This document shows positions 27,256 through 36,328 of a DNA stretch of 57,031 nt, piece after piece. Both the position numbers and the translations under genes were made by a program. Within the stretch, counting starts at the first letter, position 1; each line of letters begins with the position of its first letter. Below the pieces are notes generated by a model. The model was not told the DNA's origin. It ran no database searches and saw only the letters and a program-made list of their open reading frames with translations. This DNA is from Oscillospiraceae bacterium (GTDB lineage Bacteria > Bacillota > Clostridia > Oscillospirales > Oscillospiraceae): contig JAILFJ010000017.1 in NCBI GenBank assembly GCA_024697625.1, positions 1 to 57,031 of the forward strand, in the 5' to 3' direction.

Positions 27256-27899
27256 TCGGCTACTGGATTATCCTGCTTCTGACGGCGCTGGTCGCCTACC
27301 TCTTCGGCAGCGTCAGCACGCTCACGGCGGCTTCGGTCTTTGTGTTTCACCGGGATCTGCACCGGATTGGGAAGAAGCGCTTCTTCATCTCCAACTTCCG
27401 GAGACTGTTCGGCTACGTCGGCTTTGCAAAGCTCCTCGGCGTGGAACTGGTACGGGATTTTATCCCGCTGATTTTCGGCGGACTCCTGATGGCCATCAAG
27501 GGGCATGCGGACATCGGCTTCGCTTTCGCGGGCTTCTGTCTGGTCCTCGGCCGGGTCTTTCCGGTCTTCAACAACTTTCGGGGCAGCACGGCTGCCGTCT
27601 GCCTGATCTGCAGCATGAGCTGCGTAGACTTCTCGATCGGTGTCTCCGCCCTGGTCGTCACAGCCCTGGTCGCGTGGCTGTCCCGCTATCTCTCCCTCGC
27701 CGCCATCGCGGGCGCTGCGGTGTCCATCCTGGTGACGGTCCTTGTGGTGGATGACCAGCTTCTGATGCTGCTCTGTATCCTGACCTCGGCCATGGTGCTG
27801 ATCCGGAATATTCCTGCGCTCCGGCGGATTCCGCAGGGGAGGGAGTTCCGGCTGAGTCTGGAAGAGGACATCAGCTATAAGTTCGATGAAACCTTCTGA
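27252..27899 (+). CDS. PlsY-like membrane protein with degenerate acyltransferase motifs
   Basis: The 215-residue, mostly hydrophobic protein sits where plsY normally follows der. The overall PlsY pattern is visible: GSVS at the first helix, an NFRR motif-1 remnant, VFPVFNNFRG in motif 2, and RNIPALRRIPQGREF at the end. The residues thought necessary for transfer of acyl phosphate to glycerol-3-phosphate are altered. The GHxFPxFxxFKGGKG loop reads GRVFPVFNNFRGSTA, and the His-Arg before the motif-3 Asn-Ile is missing. It is either an inactive paralogue or a specialised one; another plsY may exist elsewhere. It is co-translated with der and overlaps the next gene by 14 nt. Confidence 0.7.
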   Translation: MIGYWIILLLTALVAYLFGSVSTLTAASVFVFHRDLHRIGKKRFFISNFRRLFGYVGFAKLLGVELVRDFIPLIFGGLLMAIKGHADIGFAFAGFCLVLGRVFPVFNNFRGSTAAVCLICSMSCVDFSIGVSALVVTALVAWLSRYLSLAAIAGAAVSILVTVLVVDDQLLMLLCILTSAMVLIRNIPALRRIPQGREFRLSLEEDISYKFDETF

Positions 27900-28740
27900 A
27901 CCGCGCGCACCGCGCAGAGAACCGGGCAGAGAGATCCAGGCTGCCATCATCATCCTTGCAGCGGCGCTGGCCTGCGGCTTTGTGATCCAGATGCTGCTGC
28001 AGCTCCGAGCGGTCGGCCGTGAGGAACGGGCGGCCGAGTCGATGATGAGCGGCGTTCTCTCGGAGCTGCACAGCCTCAACGCGGACGAGACCGCCCGCCG
28101 CACCGAGGCTGCGGAGCGGATGGCGAAGCTGCCCGAAGAGAAAAGGCAGCGCCTGGAGGACCTGCATCTGGAGCTCCTGACGGTTGTGAATGCCTGGACG
28201 CCGATGGATCCGGACTACGTCCCGGAGCTGGCTACCGTCATCGAGGAGTATCAGCTGGATGCCCGCTGCGCCTCTGTCGTCTGGGAGATGATGCAGGACT
28301 GTCGGGAGGGCGGCTTCGGCTATCCGATGATCTGCTCGGCCTATCGGAGCCAGGAGTTTCAGGTGGAGCTCTTCGAGAACAAGATCGACCGCATTGCGAT
28401 GGAGAAGTACTGCACTCGGGAGGAGGCCATCAGGCTGGCCTCAAAAGAGGTCGCCTTCCCCGGCACCAGCGAGCATCAGCTCGGCCTCGCGGCAGACATC
28501 ATCGACGAGACCTATCCCTACCTGAACGAACATCAGGAGACCACGGGGACCCAGGTCTGGCTGAAGGAACACGCGCCGGACTACGGTTTTATCCTGCGCT
28601 ACCCGGAGGGGACCTCCGACATCACCGGCATCATATACGAACCCTGGCATTACCGCTACGTGGGTGTGAAGTTCGCAAAAGAGATCACAAAATCAGGCAT
28701 GACCCTGGAAGAATATGTGGCATGGCGCCGCGGCCGTTAA
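27886..28740 (+). CDS. VanY-like D-alanyl-D-alanine carboxypeptidase (M15B)
   Basis: The 284-residue protein has one membrane-anchor helix (about 18-40), a coiled linker, then an M15B peptidase domain. Motifs are SAYRSQEFQVELF, GTSEHQLGLAADI (zinc ligands His and Asp) and EPWHYRYVG (catalytic Glu, zinc ligand His). It should trim the terminal D-Ala from peptidoglycan stem peptides outside the membrane. No vancomycin-resistance genes are nearby, so this is a cell-wall housekeeping enzyme, not a Van cluster. It overlaps the PlsY-like gene and ends inside a terminator hairpin. Confidence 0.88.
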   Translation: MKPSEPRAPRREPGREIQAAIIILAAALACGFVIQMLLQLRAVGREERAAESMMSGVLSELHSLNADETARRTEAAERMAKLPEEKRQRLEDLHLELLTVVNAWTPMDPDYVPELATVIEEYQLDARCASVVWEMMQDCREGGFGYPMICSAYRSQEFQVELFENKIDRIAMEKYCTREEAIRLASKEVAFPGTSEHQLGLAADIIDETYPYLNEHQETTGTQVWLKEHAPDYGFILRYPEGTSDITGIIYEPWHYRYVGVKFAKEITKSGMTLEEYVAWRRGR

Positions 28741-28760
28741 GCCGCAGCGCCATGCTATTT
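28720..28760 (+). terminator. Terminator hairpin overlapping the VanY-like stop codon
   Basis: A 14-bp stem with one mismatch (28720-28733 with 28742-28755) is followed by TATTT. The hairpin begins before the stop codon of the peptidase gene. Confidence 0.65.
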
Positions 28761-28779
28761 CTCTGTATTCAGCTCTGTG

Positions 28780-28965
28780 CTATTCGGCAGCCATTTCCTT
28801 CACGATGGCACTCAGGTCCATCTCGCCGAATTGTCCGACCCGTTCGGGATATTTTGCCTTGTAGGCCAGGATCAGCTCCTTCAGCATGGTCTGCTGGACG
28901 ATCTCGCCGTCGCCGGTCAGGACGCAGAAGAGCTCGCGGTTGTTCATCTCGGTCAGGGGTTTCAT
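28780..28965 (-). CDS. Small uncharacterised protein (61 aa)
   Basis: The ATG at 28965 is preceded by a near-ideal AAAGGAGG at 28974-28981 (minus strand), spaced 8 nt, which supports translation and rules out the longer in-frame extension. The 61-residue product is soluble and helical, beginning MKPLTEMNNRELFCVL and ending SAIVKEMAAE. I do not recognise a family. It is convergent with the VanY-like gene. Confidence 0.6.
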   Translation of the reverse strand: MKPLTEMNNRELFCVLTGDGEIVQQTMLKELILAYKAKYPERVGQFGEMDLSAIVKEMAAE

Positions 28966-29145
28966 GGCATCGGCCTCCTTTGCTTTACAGAAATCTGTCT
29001 GCTGCCTCAGGCTTTGGCGCCCGGCCTTCTGTTCTTCGCCTGTTTTCAGAATGGGAACAGTATACAGGAAACCTTGGGATTTTACAATCCCCGATGATCT
29101 GTCTGTAAAAGTATGGTACATTTGTCCGGAATTCTGTTTTGTTCG

Positions 29146-29174
29146 CTTGTGCAAATGGCAGTTCTGCGCTATAA
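29146..29174 (+). promoter_or_regulatory. Promoter upstream of the GGDEF gene
   Basis: TTGTGC (29146-29151) and a perfect TATAAT (29169-29174) are 17 bases apart. The leader to the GGDEF start would be about 115 nt. Confidence 0.65.
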
Positions 29175-29298
29175 TGTCACTGTCAGATGATTCCTGTATT
29201 GTCTCCGCCATGGGTGAGGCGGGCGCCCTCTTCATGATCCGGAACGCCGTTGAAGGCAAGCTTATTCAGATTCGGGCGAACAGAAAGGATGGTTTTCA

Positions 29299-30711
29299 AT
29301 GAAGGTCGGCAGAGAAAAGAACAGGCGGCCGCTGAATCGCAGCATTACGATCGGATGCGTCGTTTTTATCATCATCCTCTGTGTTCTCCTGAGCCTCGCA
29401 AACCTCAGCATCTACAGAAACTATGTGTACAGCGATTACCGCGGGTATATCACGGATATCCTGGCTCTGACCATGGATTACATTGACGGGGACGATCTGA
29501 AAAGCTGCATCGAGACCGGCGTTGAAAGCCCGCGGTATAAGGAAACGCTGCTCTCCATGGATAACCTGATCGACCATTTCAGTGATATACACTATCTCTA
29601 TGCCGTCCGCCCCCTCAACACTGAGGAGACCGGCAGCGTGATGAGCGTCCTGTCCGCCGAGAGGTATTATGACAGATACATCGATACGGAGGGAAATCTC
29701 TATCTCGGGTGGATTTCGGACGATGAGTACGATTCGGAAACGGCGGCGCAGCTGTTTGAGATCATGAACGGCGACGGCATTGTTTTCTTCGAGGAACAGA
29801 CGGAATGGGGAACCGATTATACCGGGGCGGTTCCCATTCGGGATTCGTCCGGAGAGGGCATCGCCGTGCTTGCCGTCGACATCGATATCTCCTTCATCAA
29901 CGACATGATAAAGGAATACGCGCTCGTGAATATCGGCATCATTGCAGCCTCCGGCCTGATCTTTATCGGAATCTTTCTGCTCTGGTCCCGCAGGAACATC
30001 ACGATACCGATCAGACAGCTGGAGCAGAGCGCTGTCTGCTTTGCTGACCACAGCCACGGCCAGAGGGATGTCGAGGCGCTCAGCTTTGACGCCCCCGATA
30101 TAAAAGCAAACAATGAGATCAAATCCCTGTCCGATGCCGTCGTCAAAATGACCGAGGATATGCGGGAGTACGTCTCTGAGATTATCAGCGTCGAGAAGAT
30201 CGCCGAAAACATGGAGGTGCTCGCCAATCGGGACCCACTGACCGGGATCAGAAACAAGACGGCCTATGACACGGAAATCCGGCGTCTGCAGGAGGGCATT
30301 GAAACCGGCGAGAAAAAGATCGGACTCGCGGTCGTGGATCTGAACTACCTGAAGAGAATAAACGATACCTACGGACACGAGAAGGGAAACGTTGCGATTA
30401 AGAAGCTGTGTTCCGTGATCTGCGCGATCTTTGACCATTCCCCTGTGTTCCGGATCGGAGGAGACGAATTCGCCGTTGTCCTCCGCGGAACCGATTACGA
30501 CAACTGTGAGACACTGACAGCCCGGTTTTATGAGATAATCCACGCGATGGCCGAAGAGGAAACGCTCGAACCGTGGGAAAAAGTATCCGCGGCGATCGGC
30601 TTCGCGTTCTACGATGAGTCCCTTGACGACGATATCAACAGTGTTTTCCGGCGCGCGGATCACAGCATGTACGAGCAGAAGAAGAGCATGAAAGCTGTGC
30701 GGGAAGAATAA
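29299..30711 (+). CDS. Membrane diguanylate cyclase (Cache-like sensor, HAMP-like linker, GGDEF)
   Basis: The 470-residue protein has membrane helices at about 17-40 and 208-230 enclosing an extracellular sensor of single-Cache type. A HAMP-like linker (about 232-300) and a GGDEF domain (about 305-465) follow. NRDPLTGIRNK opens the cyclase domain and RIGGDEFAVVL is the intact active site, so it should make cyclic di-GMP from two GTP. There is no RxxD inhibitory site in the usual place five residues before GGDEF. The extracellular ligand is unknown. The ribosome-binding site is AAAGGATGG. Confidence 0.88.
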   Translation: MKVGREKNRRPLNRSITIGCVVFIIILCVLLSLANLSIYRNYVYSDYRGYITDILALTMDYIDGDDLKSCIETGVESPRYKETLLSMDNLIDHFSDIHYLYAVRPLNTEETGSVMSVLSAERYYDRYIDTEGNLYLGWISDDEYDSETAAQLFEIMNGDGIVFFEEQTEWGTDYTGAVPIRDSSGEGIAVLAVDIDISFINDMIKEYALVNIGIIAASGLIFIGIFLLWSRRNITIPIRQLEQSAVCFADHSHGQRDVEALSFDAPDIKANNEIKSLSDAVVKMTEDMREYVSEIISVEKIAENMEVLANRDPLTGIRNKTAYDTEIRRLQEGIETGEKKIGLAVVDLNYLKRINDTYGHEKGNVAIKKLCSVICAIFDHSPVFRIGGDEFAVVLRGTDYDNCETLTARFYEIIHAMAEEETLEPWEKVSAAIGFAFYDESLDDDINSVFRRADHSMYEQKKSMKAVREE

Positions 30712-30754
30712 GACGCGGGAGAAACGGAAACTTATCAGGCAGGAGGTTGTTATC

Positions 30755-31576
30755 ATGAGCTATTTCACTCTCAGTGACGGCGAGAAGCTCTATTACGAGG
30801 ACAGGGGGCACGGTCCGGATACCCTGATCATGATGCACGGCTGGACAAGCTCCCACGAAATCTATCTGCAGCCGGTGGAAACGCTGCAGAATCAGGCCAG
30901 GTGCATTATTTACGATCACCGGGGACACGGAAACAGCAGGGAGGACAACCGGGGAAAACCGGTGATGGAAACCCTCGCGGGCGATCTGAACGAGATCATA
31001 CAGGGCCTTTCCCTCTCCAATGTCACGCTTCTGGGCTGGTCCATGGGCGCCGGCGTGGTGTTCAACTATGTGCGGCTCTACGGATGTGACGCCCTGAAGC
31101 GGATTATTCTCTGCGACATGACACCGAAGCAGCTCAACGATGAGGAATGGAAGCTGGGCCTGTATCAGGGCAGATATACGAAGGAAGACATGGAGCGGGA
31201 CGCGGGGAAGGATTTCTACTCCCTGTATAAGGAATTCGCCATCGGCGCAATTCCAAAGCTGGCCAAAATACCCGGCTTTCTCCTGAAGAAACCGCTGAAG
31301 GAAAAGCTGGCCGCCTGTGACGAGTCCGTGCTGAGAAGTCTGGCGGCATCCATGAAAACCCAGGATAACCGGCCGACGGTCGAACAGATCACGGTTCCGG
31401 TCACCTATTTCTATGCCGATCCGGGTTCTCTGTTCTCGCCGGAACTGGCAGACTGGTACAGAGAACATGTAAAGACGCCGTTCACGGCGGTCCGGTTCCC
31501 GGAGAGCACGCACATGCTGGTCAGCGATCATCCCGAGAAGTTCGCGGCTGAGGTCAGCGCCGCCCTCCGTCAGTAG
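30755..31576 (+). CDS. Alpha/beta hydrolase
   Basis: The 273-residue protein has MMHGWTSS forming the oxyanion loop, YDHRGHGNS, the nucleophile elbow GWSMG (Ser96), a late Asp in YFYADPGS, and the catalytic His in FPESTHML. It is cytosolic with no signal peptide. The substrate is not predictable; the nearest motif pattern is that of small esterases and haloperoxidase-like hydrolases. A GGAGG site precedes the ATG. panB follows after 40 nt and may be cotranscribed. Confidence 0.85.
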   Translation: MSYFTLSDGEKLYYEDRGHGPDTLIMMHGWTSSHEIYLQPVETLQNQARCIIYDHRGHGNSREDNRGKPVMETLAGDLNEIIQGLSLSNVTLLGWSMGAGVVFNYVRLYGCDALKRIILCDMTPKQLNDEEWKLGLYQGRYTKEDMERDAGKDFYSLYKEFAIGAIPKLAKIPGFLLKKPLKEKLAACDESVLRSLAASMKTQDNRPTVEQITVPVTYFYADPGSLFSPELADWYREHVKTPFTAVRFPESTHMLVSDHPEKFAAEVSAALRQ

Positions 31577-31616
31577 GGAAAAACTCAGCACCGTCAGCCA
31601 AAAGGAGGACAACCAA

Positions 31617-32483
31617 ATGCCGAAAAAGAAAACAATCCTGGATCTGCAGCAGATGAAGGAAAAGGGCGAACAGGCCGCATGGATGGTGATCTATGACTCA
31701 TGCATGGCATCGTTCGCAGAGAAAGCCGGAATGGATATGATCCTGGTCGGTGACTCCATGGGGATGATCATCTACGGATATGAGGGAACCGTTCCCGTCA
31801 CCATGGATATGTCGATTGCGCACTGTCAGGGCGTCCGGCGCGGGGCGCCGAATACTTATCTCATAGGAGACATGCCCTTCGGCTCATACCACGCCAGCTG
31901 CGAGGATGCCGTCAATAACGCGGTGCGCTTCATCAAAGAAGGCGGCGTAGATGCCATCAAACTGGAGGGCGGCGTATCTGTCGCGGATAAGATCCGCGCC
32001 ATCGCCAATGCCGGTATCGTCGTCTTCGGACACATCGGCCTGACCCCCCAGAGCAGCGCCGCGCTGGGCGGATTCAAGGTCCAGGGGAAGAACACCGCCA
32101 CGGCGAAGGCAGTGATCGACGACGCGGTTGCCGTCTACAGGGCCGGCGCCCGCACGCTTCTGCTGGAGGGTGTACCGGAGGAAACGGCCTCGTTCATCCA
32201 TAAAATCCTCCCGATTCCCGTGTACGGGATCGGCGCCGGGAGCGACTGCGACGGGCAGGTTCTTCTGGCGGCGGACGCTCTGGGTGTGTATAAGAACTTC
32301 ACGCCGAAGTTTGCGAAGAAGTACTGCAACATCGGTGAGATTGCCACACAGGGGATGAAGGACTATATTGCCGAGGTCAAGGCCGGCAGCTTCCCGGCTC
32401 CTGAACACAAGTACAAATTCACCGGAGACCGGGACGAGTTCGCGGCTTTTCTGGCGGAATATGAGAAGAAGCTGGAGCTCTGA
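31617..32483 (+). CDS. panB: 3-methyl-2-oxobutanoate hydroxymethyltransferase (ketopantoate hydroxymethyltransferase)
   Basis: The 288-residue protein has the PanB signatures: AWMVIYDSCMA, VGDSMGMIIYG (metal-binding Asp), DMPFGSYHAS, AIKLEGG, GHIGLTPQS and GIGAGSDCDGQVL. It transfers a hydroxymethyl group from methylenetetrahydrofolate to alpha-ketoisovalerate in the pantothenate/CoA pathway. panC and panD are not adjacent. A strong AAAGGAGGAC site precedes the ATG. This is the last GC-rich core gene before the AT-rich island. Confidence 0.93.
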   Translation: MPKKKTILDLQQMKEKGEQAAWMVIYDSCMASFAEKAGMDMILVGDSMGMIIYGYEGTVPVTMDMSIAHCQGVRRGAPNTYLIGDMPFGSYHASCEDAVNNAVRFIKEGGVDAIKLEGGVSVADKIRAIANAGIVVFGHIGLTPQSSAALGGFKVQGKNTATAKAVIDDAVAVYRAGARTLLLEGVPEETASFIHKILPIPVYGIGAGSDCDGQVLLAADALGVYKNFTPKFAKKYCNIGEIATQGMKDYIAEVKAGSFPAPEHKYKFTGDRDEFAAFLAEYEKKLEL

Positions 32484-32618
32484 AAAGGGACGGTCAGTGT
32501 GGATTTGTTCAAGAAAAGGAATGCTTCTAAGACGCTTATTTATGTTTGGGCTGGTCTATGACGAAGATTAGTGCTATTATATGAAATATCTTACAAGTTG
32601 GCCCAAATGTTAAACAAT

Positions 32619-32669
32619 CACCGCTTATTCCACAGATGTTTCAATCAAAGGACATAGCGGTGTTTTTTT
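32619..32669 (+). terminator. Possible terminator at the left island border
   Basis: A 7-bp stem (CACCGCT at 32619-32625 with AGCGGTG at 32656-32662) is followed by seven T residues. The 30-nt loop is long, so confidence is moderate. It separates panB from the WYL operon. The surrounding 32484-32752 sequence is AT-rich and has no gene. Confidence 0.5.
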
Positions 32670-32752
32670 GAAAAAATTTGAAAATCTAAATCAGAACGAC
32701 ACGATATGTCTATCTCGTTTGCTATACTGCGGTCATAACATGGGAGGTAGCG

Positions 32753-33709
32753 ATGAAAGATGATTTGAAAGGTGATCAGATAAGTCGGATCTTGCAGATT
32801 TATTCCAAGCTTCTGGATGGCTACGTAGTAAACAAGGCTGAAGAAGCAACACGACATGGTGTTAATGAGCGCAGTATTCAACGTGACATTGACAGCATCC
32901 GCAATTTTCTTGACGAAGATTCAGAACGAACTGGAATTATCAATACGGTCATTTATGATAGAAATGTAAAAGGATATCGGCTCGAAACGATCTATCAGAT
33001 GAAGCTTCAGAACTGTGAAATCCTGGCTTTTTGCAAGATTCTGCTTGATAGCAGGGCTTTCACCAAATTGGAAATGACCGAGATGTTGGATAAGCTCATC
33101 TCCTGTTGTGTCCCTATGGTCAACCAGAAACGGGTAAAAGAGTTGATCCGCAATGAAGAATTCCATTACGTGGAGCCGCGGCATAAGACACGGTTTATCG
33201 AAACCATGTGGGATCTCGGTCAGGCCATCAGCGAATCCAAGTATATCGAGATCGACTACTATCGGACAAAAGACAAATCTGTTGTTCATAGAAAACTGAG
33301 GCCGGCGGCAATCATGTTTTCAGAATACTATTTCTATCTTACTGCCTTTATCGATGATGAGGATGTGAAGAAAGATTTCAGTGTTTTGGATGATGCATTT
33401 CCCACCATCTACAGGATTGACAGAATCCGTTCACTGAAAATACTGAACGAGAAATTCAACATCCCCTATACAAACCGATTTGAAGAGGGAGAATTCAGAA
33501 AACGTATCCAATTCATGTACGGAGGAAAACTGCAAAAAGTAAAATTCAAATATACCGGTCCGGATATTGATGCAATATTGGACCGTTTACCCACAGCTCA
33601 GATACTGGATGAAGAAAACGGTGCCTATATCATTAGCGCGGAAGTTTTCGGTACAGGGATCAATATGTGGTTACGCAGTCAGGGAACCTATGTAGAAAGT
33701 ATTCAATGA
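32753..33709 (+). CDS. WYL-domain transcriptional regulator of the island operon
   Basis: The 318-residue protein has an N-terminal winged helix-turn-helix (about 8-65, ERSIQRDIDSIRNFL is the recognition-helix segment). The WYL domain (about 160-230) has YIEIDYYR, RKLRPAAIMFSEYYFYLTAF and YRIDRIRSLKI. A C-terminal extension with GTGINMWLRSQG is typical of WYL regulators. WYL proteins such as CapW and BrxR repress phage-defence operons and respond to a nucleic-acid-like ligand; this one probably controls the four genes that follow. A GGGAGG site precedes the ATG, and a TATACT -10-like hexamer lies at 32723-32728. It is 20 nt ahead of the GTPase gene. Confidence 0.85.
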   Translation: MKDDLKGDQISRILQIYSKLLDGYVVNKAEEATRHGVNERSIQRDIDSIRNFLDEDSERTGIINTVIYDRNVKGYRLETIYQMKLQNCEILAFCKILLDSRAFTKLEMTEMLDKLISCCVPMVNQKRVKELIRNEEFHYVEPRHKTRFIETMWDLGQAISESKYIEIDYYRTKDKSVVHRKLRPAAIMFSEYYFYLTAFIDDEDVKKDFSVLDDAFPTIYRIDRIRSLKILNEKFNIPYTNRFEEGEFRKRIQFMYGGKLQKVKFKYTGPDIDAILDRLPTAQILDEENGAYIISAEVFGTGINMWLRSQGTYVESIQ

Positions 33710-33729
33710 GGTTAAGGGAGATATCCAAG

Positions 33730-36297
33730 ATGGCTACTGTAAAAATAATCAGTAATCCATATAAAAAAACGGTGTGCTTTGAGCGCTATTCAGAGGATGC
33801 TTCAGAATGGAGGAAAATCGATCTTGAGAGCAATCCCAATAGCAAACTGCTTCGAAAGGAAATAACTGGCGGATTCTTCCCTTTCCATGTAAAGCAGATT
33901 GTTGAAACGATTGTTGAAGAATACGGTACACCTGAAGAGCCTGTAGAACTTGTTTTTGAGGGGTCGGCGGATGAGTACGATGAGCTGCAGGCTGTGTGTA
34001 CGAGTGGTATTTTTGAGCCAATTATTGCAATGAAACGCTCTTGCTTTGGCCTTGCAAATGCCAGGGATATTCTGCCTGAGGTGAAAGGACTGTTTCAGAA
34101 GATGAGTCCTTTGATCCTGAAAAGTGTCAGTCAAAATAAGATCCAGCAGGATTTGATGCGCTTTTCAGATGCATCCAGTGATGTTGTCCCAATTTGTGTT
34201 CTCGGCAATTACAGCACGGGCAAGTCAACTTTTATAAATGCACTGATTGGAAGCGAACTGTTACCGAGCGGAGCAGAACCAGTAACCGCCAAAGTTTATA
34301 AGATTGCCCGATCAAAGTATTCAGACCGAGCGTCAATCAAGTGCAAATACCTTGTCGGAAACATCCAGCTCACGTTTACAAATAGCACAACACAAATTGT
34401 TTCTGACATCGAGGAGAATGATCTTGAGCTTGAGCTAAAAGAGGCTCTTGATCAAATGGCCGGAGAAGACATTATTTCAAGAGTCAACAAGGCACTGTTC
34501 ATAATCAATGATATGGAAAACAGAACTGAGGCCGTTGTTATTTCTGACCTTATAGAAGTTGAGGTTCCTTTCTCAAGCGGTGTTTTGGCGAATTCACAAC
34601 ACCCATTTGTCATCTTTGACACGCCCGGTTCAAACTCGGCATCTAACATAAAGCATTTAAACGTCCTGAAAAATGCTATGGCGAGCATGACCAATGGACT
34701 GCCTATTTTCCTTTCCACACCGGATGCTCTTGACAGCACAGATAATGAAAACCTATACCACATCATAAGTGATTTGGAGGAGCTTGACAGTCGGTTCACG
34801 ATGATTGTGGTAAACAAAGCTGATAGCACAGGTATACAACGTCGACCGCCAACAGAATTGGAACAAAAAAAGATTCTTAGTCAGGCGGTTCCAAGGAATC
34901 TGTACTCCGGAGGACTTTTTTATGTTTCATCTATTCTCGGCCTTGGTGCGAAGACAGATGGGGTGTTTATAGATTATGATTATGAAGATATCTATGAAGC
35001 TCAGGTAGCTCGGTATAGGGATCCAAACCACAGGCACTACAGAAGTCTTTACCAGAACAATATCATGCCGGAACAGATCAAGCACCGGTCAGATGCATTA
35101 GCCGCGAGCCAAACAGACCTCGTTTATGCAAACAGTGGGTTGTTTTCAATAGAAACTGAAATAGAGACCTTTGCGGGAAAGTATGCATCCTACAATAAAT
35201 GTTTTCAATCCCATATGTTCCTGAGCCGGGTAATTACGATTACGGATGAAGAGATTGAAAAGAAAAAACAGAATTATGAGGAAATCCAAAAGAATATAAG
35301 GGGCAAATTAGATAGAGATAAAAGGCTGCTTCTTGAACGGCTTGAAAGTGCCTCCAATAGTGAAAGATCATTCTATAGCGAAGAGTATCCAAAACATATG
35401 GCCGAGTATACAGCAATGACTGAAGGCACATTTTCGGTTGAAGAGTTAGTCGAACAAGAGTCAGCGTTCAGCACGGTCCAGAGAGAAAAAATGTCAATCG
35501 ATCAGCACGAACAAGCTCTGGCAGATGCAAGGGACTCTGTAGGAGACAATTTGCGCTCGAATTTTCAGCAGGTTTTCCGTGATCAGAGATTTAATTTAGA
35601 TGCACTTAAAGCGGCTGCTCAGGGCTTCGTCTCCGATGTAGGAACTTTTGTCGATAAATCGAGAGCACGCCATGATACTCAAAAAGAGATCGATAGAGCG
35701 GTTGCGGATGACCTGATGCAATATGCTTCAAAGGTGTTCACTGAAAAACGGTTGGAGTATTTCAACCTACTTGATGAGCAGTCAAAAATATACTGGACAG
35801 AAGCCACAGAAAGAATACGGACAACGCTTGCAACTATTGTTGCGGGAGAAACTGTATTAACGGATGACAGTCGCTCGGAATTGGAGCATATCATCATTAC
35901 CTATAAACCAATCGCATTTGATGATAATACGACCGAGGTGATTTTTAATAAAGAAGAATACAAACTCCGACTGCAGATAGGAAATATTGTGTTATGGCAG
36001 TCTGATCATCTGAATACGGCTAAACTGTCTGATGAGCTCAATAGAAATATGGCAAAGAACGTTCAGGAGTTATTTGGTTCAATTGCCGAAAGCCACAAAG
36101 AGAGCGCAAGGGCCTGGATTAAAGACCTGTTAGGTGAAATCACGCAAAATATTGTCAAATACAGTCCTGATCTTTTTAAACAGCAGCAGCAAATTGAACT
36201 TTTGTCAGATCAAATCAAAGAGCTACTGACTCGAAAAGCGCAGCTCCGAGAGTATTCAGAGGAACTCAGTGCAATGATGAACTGGATAGTTGTCTAA
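33730..36297 (+). CDS. Dynamin-like GTPase
   Basis: The 855-residue protein has an N-terminal domain of about 150 residues that I do not recognise (NPYKKTVCFERYSEDASEW onward). A dynamin-type GTPase domain follows: G1 GNYSTGKST (159-167), G2 within AEPVTAKV, G3 DTPGSNS (from Asp297) and G4 VNKADS (Asn362-Asp365). The rest is helical with long coiled-coil segments (starting EEIEKKKQNYEEIQKNI) and a C-terminal heptad region. Bacterial dynamin-like proteins assemble on membranes and some act in phage defence. ATG 33730 is used because AAGGGAG lies about 10 nt upstream; an earlier in-frame ATG lies inside the WYL gene. The ORF is AT-rich compared with the core genome. Confidence 0.85.
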   Translation: MATVKIISNPYKKTVCFERYSEDASEWRKIDLESNPNSKLLRKEITGGFFPFHVKQIVETIVEEYGTPEEPVELVFEGSADEYDELQAVCTSGIFEPIIAMKRSCFGLANARDILPEVKGLFQKMSPLILKSVSQNKIQQDLMRFSDASSDVVPICVLGNYSTGKSTFINALIGSELLPSGAEPVTAKVYKIARSKYSDRASIKCKYLVGNIQLTFTNSTTQIVSDIEENDLELELKEALDQMAGEDIISRVNKALFIINDMENRTEAVVISDLIEVEVPFSSGVLANSQHPFVIFDTPGSNSASNIKHLNVLKNAMASMTNGLPIFLSTPDALDSTDNENLYHIISDLEELDSRFTMIVVNKADSTGIQRRPPTELEQKKILSQAVPRNLYSGGLFYVSSILGLGAKTDGVFIDYDYEDIYEAQVARYRDPNHRHYRSLYQNNIMPEQIKHRSDALAASQTDLVYANSGLFSIETEIETFAGKYASYNKCFQSHMFLSRVITITDEEIEKKKQNYEEIQKNIRGKLDRDKRLLLERLESASNSERSFYSEEYPKHMAEYTAMTEGTFSVEELVEQESAFSTVQREKMSIDQHEQALADARDSVGDNLRSNFQQVFRDQRFNLDALKAAAQGFVSDVGTFVDKSRARHDTQKEIDRAVADDLMQYASKVFTEKRLEYFNLLDEQSKIYWTEATERIRTTLATIVAGETVLTDDSRSELEHIIITYKPIAFDDNTTEVIFNKEEYKLRLQIGNIVLWQSDHLNTAKLSDELNRNMAKNVQELFGSIAESHKESARAWIKDLLGEITQNIVKYSPDLFKQQQQIELLSDQIKELLTRKAQLREYSEELSAMMNWIVV

Positions 36298-36328
36298 TTT
36301 ACATTATGTCAACAAGGAGAAAACTAAT

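Noticed and set aside
27886..28740. VanY-like gene as part of a vancomycin-resistance cluster
   Set aside because: No vanH, vanA/B-type ligase, vanX or two-component system is adjacent; it is co-translated with der and the PlsY-like gene.
29296..30756. Minus-strand frame of 486 codons opposite the GGDEF gene
   Set aside because: It lies wholly antisense to a gene with a perfect active-site motif and a promoter; it has no domain of its own.
32484..32752. Possible attachment site (att) at the left island border
   Set aside because: No direct repeat with the right border, integrase or tRNA end could be found by eye.
36290..36328. TTG start for the ATPase 39 nt upstream
   Set aside because: It would overlap the GTPase gene and swallow the AAGGAGA site that fits ATG 36329.
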